A stretch of 64,000 nucleotides of DNA from JAVVTR01 sp036653535 (GTDB lineage: Bacteria; Bacteroidota; Bacteroidia; Bacteroidales; P3), in the NCBI GenBank assembly GCA_036653535.1, contig JAVVTR010000001.1, positions 372,001-436,000 of the forward strand. Direction: 5' to 3'. Both the position numbers and the translations under genes were made by a program. Below, one piece after another: positions 1 to 8,962 of this stretch. Positions within the stretch are counted from its first letter, which is position 1; each line of letters begins with the position of its first letter. Below the pieces are notes generated by a model. That model was given only the letters and a program-made list of their open reading frames with translations, did no database searches and was not told where the DNA came from.

Positions 1-93
1 AAAAATACCGTACGGAAAAATAGGTATGTCCCTCTCTTCTTTTCAAAATGAAATAAGAAAACTAAACATTGTACCACCCTTTTCTAACTAATG

Positions 94-120
94 GAAAAGG
101 TGCCTTGTGAGCACCTTTTC
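94..120 (-). terminator. Hairpin downstream of the T9SS surface protein gene
   Basis: Positions 94-103 (GAAAAGGTGC) and 111-120 (GCACCTTTTC) form a perfect 10-bp inverted repeat with a 7-nt loop. It lies about 27 bp past the stop codon of the minus-strand gene that ends at 147. No long U tract follows on the minus strand, so it is a terminator-like hairpin and not a textbook intrinsic terminator. Confidence 0.5.
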
Positions 121-146
121 ATCAACCAAAACCAAACAAAATTATT

Positions 147-3100
147 TTAATTAATCGCAAGCTTTTTATTTACTATTTGCCCATTTTCTAAATGAAATTT
201 CAAAAGATAAATACCGGATTTTAAAGCACTTACATCTAATGAGCGCACTGTATTCGCATTAGTTAAAAGCACACGACCCATTAAATCTATTAATTGTACC
301 CTCTGGTAATTTCCTTCCAAAAACACTTGGTCTTTAGCAGGATTCGGATAGGCCTTAATTCCATATTTCTCTGCCAAAACTTCGTTATCGGTTCCTTGTA
401 TAATAACAAACACTTCTTTACTCGATACTGCGTCACATGCGTTCCACAAACTATTTACCATATAGGAATACTCTCCGTCTTTTAAATTCTTATCTGCATA
501 ACTCAATTCCACCAAGGGAGTTGAATTTATTTTTTCACCATTACGGTAGAGATCGAATCCCAAAAGGGCCAAATCTTTATTTGATTTCACAGGAGATAAA
601 AACGCATTTAAACGAATAGGAAACGGCATTTCTACGAAAGAAACATCCTTTGCACTTTCACGAATACTACCTACTGGAGCATTTGACACATTAAGGCAAA
701 GATTCTGAGTGGAGGCTATCTCTCTTGGTTTTGCCAATAAAACGGCCATAGCCCAATTGTAATTTAGTCGCATTACACTACTGGCTTTATACCATGCAGA
801 ACTTGCGGAGGGATTAGAATCTAAGGTAACTAAATCGCCATAACCAGGAATGGCCGGTCCTTTGCCTACACTAAAAGGATTCGCCCCTTTTTCATAAACG
901 CCTTTAAAGGCTACGGCTATTTCTTTTTTTGCATTGGCAACCGGAATCCATTGGTCAAAATAAATGGTATTCCATTCTTTAACTCTTAATTTTTTATCGT
1001 GACTTTGCTTTATTATTTCTTTATTATCTACAAACACATAATGAGTAATATCGGCATTATCTCCTATATGAAATTCCACCCCAACAATATAACAATCCTT
1101 ATATTTTTTTAATTGTAACGAATCCCAAGCAATACCAATAGTTAGATAGTTTTGGTCGCTTATAGCAAAAGAAGATAGGGCAATACCACCATCGTAACGT
1201 AAAGGATAAGGTTCTTCAAAATAAGGCAAAGACCAGTTGATTTTTGCTCCTTGCACCGAGCTTGTAGTATCTATGTTAGCGACTAAATTATTTACAGGCA
1301 TACAATTACCCTTATCGCCTACTATAAGCATAACGGAATCTTTGGCCGAGCAAGAATTATCGTAAAAGGTTTCCACTACATAGTTGTAGCTTCCCAAAGT
1401 ATCGGGTAGATCTTGATAGTTTACAAAGGTTAAAAACTCTTCATTTAACTTTACTCCATTACGAAAAACATTAAAACCTACTGCACCGCTGGTTTCATTC
1501 TTTTCTGGTAGATTCCATGTTAAAAAGCTTTCTTGCAGTAAACTTTTGGCCGCTAAATTTTTTACCGGATAACATACGCCCAAAGGTTTAATTTCTACAC
1601 TATCCATATTAGATGCATCAGAGGTACAAATTGTACTATTTCCTTTGTCAAACAAGGCTTTCACCTCATATTTGTATTTACCTGGATGCAAAATTTCTTG
1701 CGTATAAAATGCATCTTTTAATGGATTCGTATTTTGCTTTTCCATGGCGGATCCATCTTTGGAACGATAGACATCATAACCAAGCAATCCTTCCATACTT
1801 TCTAATTCAAAGAAAGAAATGTATTTTTCTTCCGGAGCTCCGACAATAGCAGCTAAACACAATAAACCTTCACTGCTTCGTGTAATAGTCATTCCCCATA
1901 CTTTAGCACGATCTAACCTACTACCATATTTCAAATTGGCATAAGACGATAAATCTATATATTTTCCAGTAGGTTCTAAGGTTTTGGCATCAAATAAATA
2001 GATTTTTAAATTTCCGCCTTTGGGTTCGTTTAATGCACCATATATGATACCATTATGATATGCAGTAGCATAAAGGGGTTTATCTCCCTTAAGACCATCT
2101 CCTATTTGCCCTACCACTTGAAAATTTTTGTCTAATAAGGTGCTTTTAACTACCCCTTGATCGGTCAAACCTATTTCAAAAAACCTTTCTCCATTACGGA
2201 AATTTTCATATACATTTAAACGAGAAGCTCTGTTGGTTATAGGAATATCTAACATAGCAATAAGCGTATCTAACGTTTTTATATCTTGTGGGTTTCTATG
2301 AAATAAACCAACTTTTTTCTCTCCTACTATCCCATAAATACTATCTCCAAATACACAAAGGGCAGAAAGAGACGCTCTCCCTATAGGATATTTGATATTT
2401 CTAACCAAACTTCCATCTAATTTTTGCTTAGTAAAAACGCCTTGATCGGTGGTAGTATATAAAAATTCATTATCGGATCCTATGAAAGAAGCCATTGTGG
2501 GTATTTGGCTTAAAAGAGATAAGTTTACCATTTCCTTTTCGTAAGGATCTTCTGTTTGTTTGGCAGCTTTCTCTGGAGCGTAAGAAGGAAAAGGACTTCT
2601 CCAAGCTAAATTTACGGTACGATTATAAATCACAGAGGAGGAAAGATGCTTGGGAGAATAACATCCGCCATCTACTACCACTTCAATAGAAGCCTCTTCG
2701 CTTAGAGCACTTTCTCTTAGGGTATCTTCCTTCGCATACTGAAATACCGCTGTTACCCTATAGTTATTACGACCTATAACAGGATTGGTATCGGTATATT
2801 GTAATAAAGCTCCGGGTCTAAAACTTACTAAAGCCGTATTTATTTTTTGGTTCTCCCTGTAAATATTATAGCCCCTAGGTTTGCTTCCTTGAAAACGAGG
2901 AGCTTCCCAATTTAAAATTACCTCTTTACCGCTTACACTAATTACGGCTTGTAGCTTTCCAACAGGCAATGGTTTACGAGCACCACTTACTCTAACAAAA
3001 AAACATTGTCTTTTCATTTGGTTGTACCCACACATAAATTCTCCATTATCGGAAACGCTCAAAATAACCACAGATCCATCCATGGCAAATTGCATAGCTT

Positions 3101-4088
3101 CATCGTCTAACCCATAAAGAGCGAAATAATCGGGAATACTCCATATGCCTATCTTTTTTTCATAGATAGATTGCCCAACATAAATCCCATTTTCAGATAC
3201 ATCACTCAGTGCCCCTGTCTCTAATACTTCACTTTTCCCTTTTTTATTTATAATCAATCCTTTACTTCCAGATGCCCCAACAGCAATACTCCCATCGGCA
3301 TTAATTCCACTTAAAGTACCGGAACCACCTAAATTATAAAAAAGAGGAATAGAATCTTTGTTGGCCCCTATCCAAAGGGATGGTATCCAAAAACCTTTGT
3401 AATAAATAGTGCTATCTGGTTTTAACTGAATAGCTTCGTTCCAACCGGCAAAACTTTCCCCATTGGCCGATACTGCACGTACAGATGCTCTTCTTCCTCC
3501 ATACTTAGGATCTTTATCTGCCCGTAATTCCGTAATAAAAAGCCCCATTTGTTGCCCTTTATTTTCCCATACCGCTGGCACTAACCCTTCGTCCATATAA
3601 ACGTGGCCCACCATAGTTTTCCCATCGGGAGTGATACTATATACATTAGAACCTTTAGAATAATTACTGGGAATATATCCGGGGTATAAATCCACTGCAT
3701 TCCATTTGCCATCCTTAAAATACCCTCCCACCTGAAGTCCTGTATTGTCTCCTCCTATTAATCTGGTGGTATCACAAAATTGCCCAACTACAACTCCATC
3801 ATTGCTGACATCATGAGCCCAACTATTTTTAGGAAGTTTAGTAAATGTATTCGTTTTAATATCCCAAAGACAAGGAATATTATCTCCTATTTGTTGCTCC
3901 CTATTGGCAATATAGTAGCGACAATTATCGGACATAGCATTCGTTTTATATCCATTAAGTTCCTGTGGAATAATATAATACGCAGCTTTAGAGGTATCTA
4001 CATCGTATTGTGCTTTCAATTCTAATCCTCCTCCTGCACCAAAGAAGCAAAGGAACATGCTTGCGATTAAGATGTGTTTTTTCGTCAT
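147..4088 (-). CDS. Large secreted protein with T9SS C-terminal sorting domain
   Basis: Protein of about 1313 residues. I chose the Met at 4088 because it directly precedes a clear signal peptide (MTKKHILIASMFLCFFGAGG, cleavage near LKAQ); the open frame runs on to 4121. The first 360 residues contain repeated short motifs like those of beta-propeller or HAF-type repeats (for example VSNDGVVVGQF and SVSDNGEFMCGY). Several fibronectin-III-like segments follow (near ISVSGKEVILNWEAP and AAKSLLQESFLTWNLP), each introducing a MYRNG or FRNG-type hairpin. The last 75 residues carry the hallmark AYPNPAKDQVFLEG...LMGRVLL...LKSGIYLLKF, the type IX sorting domain, which is removed at export by the Por machinery. 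The cargo function is unknown; a cell-surface or secreted adhesin or enzyme accessory role is inference. A regulator gene lies 188 bp upstream on the same strand. Confidence 0.88.
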   Translation of the reverse strand: MTKKHILIASMFLCFFGAGGGLELKAQYDVDTSKAAYYIIPQELNGYKTNAMSDNCRYYIANREQQIGDNIPCLWDIKTNTFTKLPKNSWAHDVSNDGVVVGQFCDTTRLIGGDNTGLQVGGYFKDGKWNAVDLYPGYIPSNYSKGSNVYSITPDGKTMVGHVYMDEGLVPAVWENKGQQMGLFITELRADKDPKYGGRRASVRAVSANGESFAGWNEAIQLKPDSTIYYKGFWIPSLWIGANKDSIPLFYNLGGSGTLSGINADGSIAVGASGSKGLIINKKGKSEVLETGALSDVSENGIYVGQSIYEKKIGIWSIPDYFALYGLDDEAMQFAMDGSVVILSVSDNGEFMCGYNQMKRQCFFVRVSGARKPLPVGKLQAVISVSGKEVILNWEAPRFQGSKPRGYNIYRENQKINTALVSFRPGALLQYTDTNPVIGRNNYRVTAVFQYAKEDTLRESALSEEASIEVVVDGGCYSPKHLSSSVIYNRTVNLAWRSPFPSYAPEKAAKQTEDPYEKEMVNLSLLSQIPTMASFIGSDNEFLYTTTDQGVFTKQKLDGSLVRNIKYPIGRASLSALCVFGDSIYGIVGEKKVGLFHRNPQDIKTLDTLIAMLDIPITNRASRLNVYENFRNGERFFEIGLTDQGVVKSTLLDKNFQVVGQIGDGLKGDKPLYATAYHNGIIYGALNEPKGGNLKIYLFDAKTLEPTGKYIDLSSYANLKYGSRLDRAKVWGMTITRSSEGLLCLAAIVGAPEEKYISFFELESMEGLLGYDVYRSKDGSAMEKQNTNPLKDAFYTQEILHPGKYKYEVKALFDKGNSTICTSDASNMDSVEIKPLGVCYPVKNLAAKSLLQESFLTWNLPEKNETSGAVGFNVFRNGVKLNEEFLTFVNYQDLPDTLGSYNYVVETFYDNSCSAKDSVMLIVGDKGNCMPVNNLVANIDTTSSVQGAKINWSLPYFEEPYPLRYDGGIALSSFAISDQNYLTIGIAWDSLQLKKYKDCYIVGVEFHIGDNADITHYVFVDNKEIIKQSHDKKLRVKEWNTIYFDQWIPVANAKKEIAVAFKGVYEKGANPFSVGKGPAIPGYGDLVTLDSNPSASSAWYKASSVMRLNYNWAMAVLLAKPREIASTQNLCLNVSNAPVGSIRESAKDVSFVEMPFPIRLNAFLSPVKSNKDLALLGFDLYRNGEKINSTPLVELSYADKNLKDGEYSYMVNSLWNACDAVSSKEVFVIIQGTDNEVLAEKYGIKAYPNPAKDQVFLEGNYQRVQLIDLMGRVLLTNANTVRSLDVSALKSGIYLLKFHLENGQIVNKKLAIN

Positions 4089-4276
4089 TTTTTTATGTTT
4101 ATAATTTATATATGAAAACATGTTTATTAGAAAATTTTATTCTCTTGTGCTAAAGAAGATAAAAAAAAAGAAAATATGTAAAAAACAGGAGTCACATACT
4201 TTCTACAAAGAGATTTTTGTTCTCACAAACAGGTCACATTGATACATAAACATAACAAAAACAACAGTTTCAAAAA

Positions 4277-6067
4277 CTATAATTGAGAAAGCAAAGTGTA
4301 CATATTCTCTTCTTGTTCTAATCCCATTTGCTTTTTTAAACGCATTTTTGCCATAGTAACGGCACGAAGATTTCTATGCGTAATGGATGCTATTTCCTTA
4401 TTGCTCAAATTTAAACTAATTAATGCACATAAACGCCTTCCATTGGCTGTTATGTCAGGGTATTTATCCGTAAGCTTCTTAAAAAAATCGGCATTAATTT
4501 GTTTAAAATAATACTCAAATTCCTCCCAGTTTTTATCATTAGATAATTGATCTAAAAGCTCTTCCAATTCCAACACTAAAAGTTTTTCCTTTGGTTTTAA
4601 TCCAAAATTAATTTTAAGTTTCTTTATCTTAGAAAGAATTTCGTCTGTTATACTTCTAACCATAAGCTGGTATAAAACATGAGATGTTAATTCTTTATTT
4701 TTATTTTCTATTTTTTCATTTAAAACTTGTATTTTATCTCCTTCATGTTCCATAGTAGAATGTAACCTACTTTTTACTAAATTATTGATTCTACACTGAC
4801 GACGAATTCTTTGAATTAAAAAAGAAATAATAATAATTAATAAAATGGAAAAAACGCCTAAAAAAGCAAGCCAAAGATTACGATGAACCACTCGCTTTTG
4901 GCTCAATTCTAATTCTTTCGCTTGCATCTGCTTTTGCTGCTCAATCTTATAGTTTTCAAATTGTGCATGCAATTTTTCTATTTTCTCGTTTTGTTCTTCC
5001 AAATTAATACTATCGTAAAGAGAGTATTTATTTTTTAAACTTTGGTTCGCTTGCGCATATTTTCCTTGTACCGCATAAATATCCGAACGTATTTCCCAAA
5101 GATGCATAGTTATACGCATATTGGGAGAAATTTTAAAAGCGGAATCCACTACTTGTAATGCTTGATTATATTTTTTTTGATTAAACAGAAAAAGGGCATA
5201 ATTAGAAAGAATATAGCTTTGCAGGTGCTTTTGTTTGGTTTCGGAAGCCAAGATTAAAGCTTTAGTATAATAACCTTCTGCAATCTCTATTTCGCCCATA
5301 TCTCCCTGAATTAAAGCCAAGTTAAATAAAGTACGCAATTGAGCTTCTTTTTGCAAATTATACTTTAATTGCAAACTATAGCAGGCTGTAAAATACTCCA
5401 ATGCTTTTTTAGAATTTCTTTTACCATAATAATTATAACCCATATTCGACAAAACCTTGCACTGTTCTTGTATGTTCCCTAAACGTTGTACAATAGCCAA
5501 GCTCTTATTATAATAAACCATGGCTTTGGAAAATTGCCTTTGTCGAGTGAATATACAAGCAATAGCATTGTAGCATTTAGCGGCTTCCAAAGAATTGGAG
5601 TCCTTACCATAATACCACATGGCTTTAGAATAATATTTTATAGCCTCTTCATTATGCTCTAAAAAAAATTCTATCATGCCCAAAAAGAAAAGACTTTCAA
5701 CATGAAGATTTTCCCAAAGGGGTCTATGGGCAGGGGATATTTTCGTAGAATGCAACCTTTTTTCTGCTTTTTGAGAAATACTACCAGCCTGATTTTTTGC
5801 CCTATTATAATTTCCCTCTTCAAATTCAATTTTTGCTTCTTCTAAGGTAAAATAATAAAAAAAAGGGGTTTCTTTGTTTTGTGTTTTCTTTAGGGCTCTT
5901 TGTACTATGTTTTTCCTCTGAATCAAGGTTAATTGTCCGCTTTTTAGCTCCTTATAAAAAATTTTGATACTATCTACAGTGGCTGCTTGTAAGGAAGAAA
6001 AACTCATATATCCTCCTAATAGCGCAAAAAATAGAAATATGTTTTTTAGATATTGTCTTATTTTCAT
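4277..6067 (-). CDS. TPR-repeat membrane regulator with C-terminal LuxR-like HTH
   Basis: 596 residues in a Bacteroidota-specific architecture. An N-terminal signal or anchor segment (IFLFFALLGGYMSFSSLQA) is followed by about eight tetratricopeptide repeats (residues about 60-340, e.g. AKCYNAIACIFTRQRQFSKA). Then come a short coiled coil, one transmembrane helix (NLWLAFLGVFSILLIIIISF), a cytoplasmic coiled coil, and a C-terminal helix-turn-helix (LSNKEIASITHRNLRAVTMA) resembling the LuxR/GerE fold. Proteins of this type are thought to couple a periplasmic TPR sensor to DNA binding without a kinase step; that is family knowledge, not seen here. The ligand and targets are unknown. The downstream T9SS gene at 147-4088 is on the same strand and could be a target or cotranscribed. 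A TAGCTTTG promoter box lies upstream at 6195-6202. Confidence 0.8.
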   Translation of the reverse strand: MKIRQYLKNIFLFFALLGGYMSFSSLQAATVDSIKIFYKELKSGQLTLIQRKNIVQRALKKTQNKETPFFYYFTLEEAKIEFEEGNYNRAKNQAGSISQKAEKRLHSTKISPAHRPLWENLHVESLFFLGMIEFFLEHNEEAIKYYSKAMWYYGKDSNSLEAAKCYNAIACIFTRQRQFSKAMVYYNKSLAIVQRLGNIQEQCKVLSNMGYNYYGKRNSKKALEYFTACYSLQLKYNLQKEAQLRTLFNLALIQGDMGEIEIAEGYYTKALILASETKQKHLQSYILSNYALFLFNQKKYNQALQVVDSAFKISPNMRITMHLWEIRSDIYAVQGKYAQANQSLKNKYSLYDSINLEEQNEKIEKLHAQFENYKIEQQKQMQAKELELSQKRVVHRNLWLAFLGVFSILLIIIISFLIQRIRRQCRINNLVKSRLHSTMEHEGDKIQVLNEKIENKNKELTSHVLYQLMVRSITDEILSKIKKLKINFGLKPKEKLLVLELEELLDQLSNDKNWEEFEYYFKQINADFFKKLTDKYPDITANGRRLCALISLNLSNKEIASITHRNLRAVTMAKMRLKKQMGLEQEENMYTLLSQL

Positions 6068-6194
6068 ATAATGAGTGGATTTTGGTTCAGACTATTAAAA
6101 TAGTTCGTATTCCATCGCTTTACCAAGCATAGCCATACAATGATTATAATCGAATTTTGCTGTTCCAAAAATTAAAATTAAAGTCAATTTTGAG

Positions 6195-6202
6195 CAAAGC
6201 TA
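6195..6202 (-). promoter_or_regulatory. Bacteroidota -7 promoter box for the TPR regulator
   Basis: The minus strand reads TAGCTTTG, matching the Bacteroidota -7 consensus TAnnTTTG, about 128 bp upstream of the regulator start at 6067. Assignment rests on the motif only. Confidence 0.45.
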
Positions 6203-6282
6203 CAAAAAAATAAACATAATATTCTTTTTTTATTTACTTTTCAATCCAAGAGAATATATCTTTATTAATATCTTAAAATAAC

Positions 6283-6290
6283 TATATTTG
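6283..6290 (+). promoter_or_regulatory. -7 promoter box TATATTTG for the copper ATPase gene
   Basis: TATATTTG matches TAnnTTTG. Transcription would start near 6297, leaving a leader of about 105 nt that contains the dispersed repeat at 6302-6320. No copper-repressor operator was recognised. Confidence 0.5.
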
Positions 6291-6301
6291 TAGCATATAA
6301 A

Positions 6302-6320
6302 ACACGGGGACAGGCACGAG
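6302..6320 (+). repeat. Dispersed GGGGACAGGC element, copA leader copy
   Basis: ACACGGGGACAGGCACGAG, a full copy in plus orientation, begins about 12 bp after the -7 box at 6283-6290. It would therefore sit at the very 5' end of the copA mRNA. The 3' side continues CACGAG as in the copies at 12066, 12090 and 25673. Confidence 0.85.
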
Positions 6321-6401
6321 CTTCGCTTAGAGGAACGGACCTTTCGTGACAATTTTATTAAATTCATTCGTAAAAATTAAACAAAATAAATTTTTGCTAT
6401 A

Positions 6402-8693
6402 TTGAAAAAACAAGATACTATTCAGGAACAAGAATCTGTTAATTACCCTATTTTAGGAATGCACTGCGCTGGATGTGCAAACAGAATAGAAAATATTATA
6501 CGGAAAGAAACAGGGATAAAGAAAGCGCACGTCAATTTCGCTACAGAAACTCTACATCTAAATTTCTATCCCGATAATTTTCAGATTCAAAATCTCCAAA
6601 AAATTCTTACTCAAGCAGGATACGAACTCATTATTACAGAAAATAATCCTTTTGAAAAACAAGCAGAAGAAAACCAAAAACGATATCAAAAACTAAAACA
6701 TCGAGTATGGGGAGCGTGGATATTGGCGCTTCCCTTAGGTGTAATTGGTATGATGCATGGTATTCATTTTCAAGGACAAAACTGGATTATGATGACCCTT
6801 GCCTTGGCAATTATGGCCCTTTTTGGACGTTCCTTTTATATAAATTCCTGGCATTTGCTGAGGAAAAGACAGGCCAATATGGATACCTTAGTGGCTTTAA
6901 GCACAACTATTGCTTTTATATTCAGCCTGTTTAATACTTTATTCCCAGCCTTTTGGATTCATCGAGGTTTGGATGCCCACGTTTATTATGAGGCCTCTGG
7001 ACTTATTATTGCTTTCGTTTTATTAGGTAAATTATTGGAAGAAAAAGCAAAAAAAGGTACTTCTACGGCCATACGTTCTTTAATGAAATTGCAACCAAAT
7101 ACTGCTTTTCGCATACGGGAGGGAAGAGAAGAGGAGGTAAATATTTCTACTTTGCAAACCGGAGATCTAATAAATGTGCATCCGGGAGCTAAAATACCAG
7201 TAGATGGAACCGTAAAGGATGGTTTTTCTTATATTAATGAAAGTATGATTACTGGAGAACCTATCCCGGTTTCTAAAAGCATTGGAGATAAGGTTATGGC
7301 AGGAACTATCAACGAAAAAGGGCAACTTACTATCTGCGTTACCGGTCTTGGGTCCAACACTTTTTTAGCCCAAATTGTAAGAATGGTACGAGAGGCTCAA
7401 GGCAGCAAAGCACCCGTACAACGTATAGCCGACCGTATAGCAGCTATTTTTGTACCTGCTATCCTTGTTTTATCTGTTTCTACTTTTTTCCTTTGGTTTA
7501 TTATAGGCAAAGAGGCCTACTTCTCACATGCTCTTCTTTCAGCAGTATCCGTATTAGTGATAGCCTGTCCCTGCGCCTTAGGACTTGCTACTCCTACGGC
7601 TCTAATGGTAGGAATAGGAAAAGCTGCTGAGAACCATATACTTATAAAAGACGCTACTGCTTTAGAACAACTCTGTAGCATTAACTGCCTAGTTATAGAC
7701 AAAACAGGAACACTCACAGAAGGATATCCAAAAGTTGTAGAAGTATATACAAAAGGTCCAAATCGAGAAAGCAACTTGCCAAATTTGTCAAAAGAATTAT
7801 TGGAAATTTTACGACAAGGAGAAAGACTCAGCGAACATCCTTTGGCAGGAGCCCTCGTGCGCTGGACAGAACAACAAGAAAACACGGGGACAGGCACGGA
7901 TTTTTTTGGTTCTGAAAGTGGTTTAAGCCAGTTTGAAAGTATTACAGGAAAAGGAATTCAGTTTGCTTTCCAAAATAAAATTTATTGGGTAGGGAGTTTA
8001 GATTGGCTTTTCGATAAAGGAGGATACTTAACAAAAGAGGAAGAATCTATGTTTCACTCTTGGCAAGAAAAAGGCCATAGTGTAGTGGTATTTGGACAAG
8101 AGGAACATGTACTTGCTTCCTTTGCCTTAGCAGACCCATTAAAAAAAGAAGCACAAAAGGCTATAAAGAAATTACAAAAACGAGGTTTAGAGGTAATTAT
8201 GCTAAGCGGAGATCAGCAAAGAACGGCTGCATCGGTGGCTAATGAATTACATTTAAATGATTTTCGCGCCGGTCTACTCCCCTCCGACAAGGAGAATTAT
8301 ATTATAAGTCTTCAGAAAAAAGGTAAAAAAGTAGCTATGGTTGGTGATGGTATCAATGATAGTCAGGCCTTAGCAAGAGCAGAGGTAAGCATTGCAATGG
8401 GTAAGGGAACCGACATTGCTATGGATGTTGCTATGATAACATTAATTACCAATGATTTATTACTGATTCCAAAAGCTATTTCTCTTTCCGAAAAAACGTT
8501 AAAACTGATTAAAGAAAATTTATTTTGGGCTTTTATTTACAATCTAATTGCTATCCCCATTGCAGCAGGTATATTATATCCTTTTACGGGATGGTTATTA
8601 AGCCCCATGGTGGCCAGTGCCGCTATGGCTTTTAGTTCGGTATCGGTGGTGGCTAACAGTTTACGTCTAAAATGGAGTAACTTAAACGAATGA
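6402..8693 (+). CDS. copA: Copper-translocating P-type ATPase (P1B)
   Basis: 763 residues, inner-membrane heavy-metal exporter driven by ATP hydrolysis. Domains in order: one N-terminal HMA metal-binding domain (GMHCAGC, Cys22 and Cys25); membrane helices; actuator domain with TGEP (MITGEPIPVS); the intramembrane CPC motif at about 389-391, which is diagnostic of Cu+/Ag+ transport; phosphorylation motif DKTGT at Asp433; the HP motif at 479-480; GDGIND at about 648-653; and two final helices. The start is TTG at 6402: an in-frame stop lies just upstream (6387-6389), and the next Met, at residue 20, would cut into the HMA domain. Oddity: a copy of the dispersed repeat is read in frame as NTGTGTD (codons 494-500) in the nucleotide-binding domain, 14 residues after HP. 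No copper chaperone or CueR-type gene is adjacent. Confidence 0.93.
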   Translation: MKKQDTIQEQESVNYPILGMHCAGCANRIENIIRKETGIKKAHVNFATETLHLNFYPDNFQIQNLQKILTQAGYELIITENNPFEKQAEENQKRYQKLKHRVWGAWILALPLGVIGMMHGIHFQGQNWIMMTLALAIMALFGRSFYINSWHLLRKRQANMDTLVALSTTIAFIFSLFNTLFPAFWIHRGLDAHVYYEASGLIIAFVLLGKLLEEKAKKGTSTAIRSLMKLQPNTAFRIREGREEEVNISTLQTGDLINVHPGAKIPVDGTVKDGFSYINESMITGEPIPVSKSIGDKVMAGTINEKGQLTICVTGLGSNTFLAQIVRMVREAQGSKAPVQRIADRIAAIFVPAILVLSVSTFFLWFIIGKEAYFSHALLSAVSVLVIACPCALGLATPTALMVGIGKAAENHILIKDATALEQLCSINCLVIDKTGTLTEGYPKVVEVYTKGPNRESNLPNLSKELLEILRQGERLSEHPLAGALVRWTEQQENTGTGTDFFGSESGLSQFESITGKGIQFAFQNKIYWVGSLDWLFDKGGYLTKEEESMFHSWQEKGHSVVVFGQEEHVLASFALADPLKKEAQKAIKKLQKRGLEVIMLSGDQQRTAASVANELHLNDFRAGLLPSDKENYIISLQKKGKKVAMVGDGINDSQALARAEVSIAMGKGTDIAMDVAMITLITNDLLLIPKAISLSEKTLKLIKENLFWAFIYNLIAIPIAAGILYPFTGWLLSPMVASAAMAFSSVSVVANSLRLKWSNLNE
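7882..7899 (+). repeat. Dispersed element inserted in frame in copA
   Basis: ACACGGGGACAGGCACGG lies inside the copA coding sequence and is translated as TGTGT with flanking N and D. It keeps the reading frame. The insertion point falls in a variable loop of the N-domain, which probably tolerates extra residues (inference). Confidence 0.85.
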
Positions 8694-8827
8694 GAAATAG
8701 ATTCTCTCAAAGTGAATGTTAAAATAGCATAGAAAAATATTGCCAAAGGGAACAGTCGCTATACAAAATTTGCTTTTTAGGCTTTTAAGAGTGCTTTTTA
8801 GAACCCTTCCATATGCCATTTAAAGGG

Positions 8828-8911
8828 CACTATAAACGTAACTGTAATTGGCAAAAATTTTATTCAAGGAGGAGCTCGTAAATTTAAAGGACACTATAAA
8901 CGTAACTGTAA
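8828..8911. repeat. 20-bp direct repeat between copA and the ligase gene
   Basis: CACTATAAACGTAACTGTAA occurs at 8828-8847 and again at 8892-8911, a 64-bp period. The preceding bases also match (TTAAAGGG and TTTAAAGGA). The rest of the gap between the convergent genes (8694-8962) shows nothing I recognise. Confidence 0.8.
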
Positions 8912-8962
8912 CCGCTATAAACACATCTATGGGTTGTGCCCTTTGTAGCTTTTAGCATGTCT

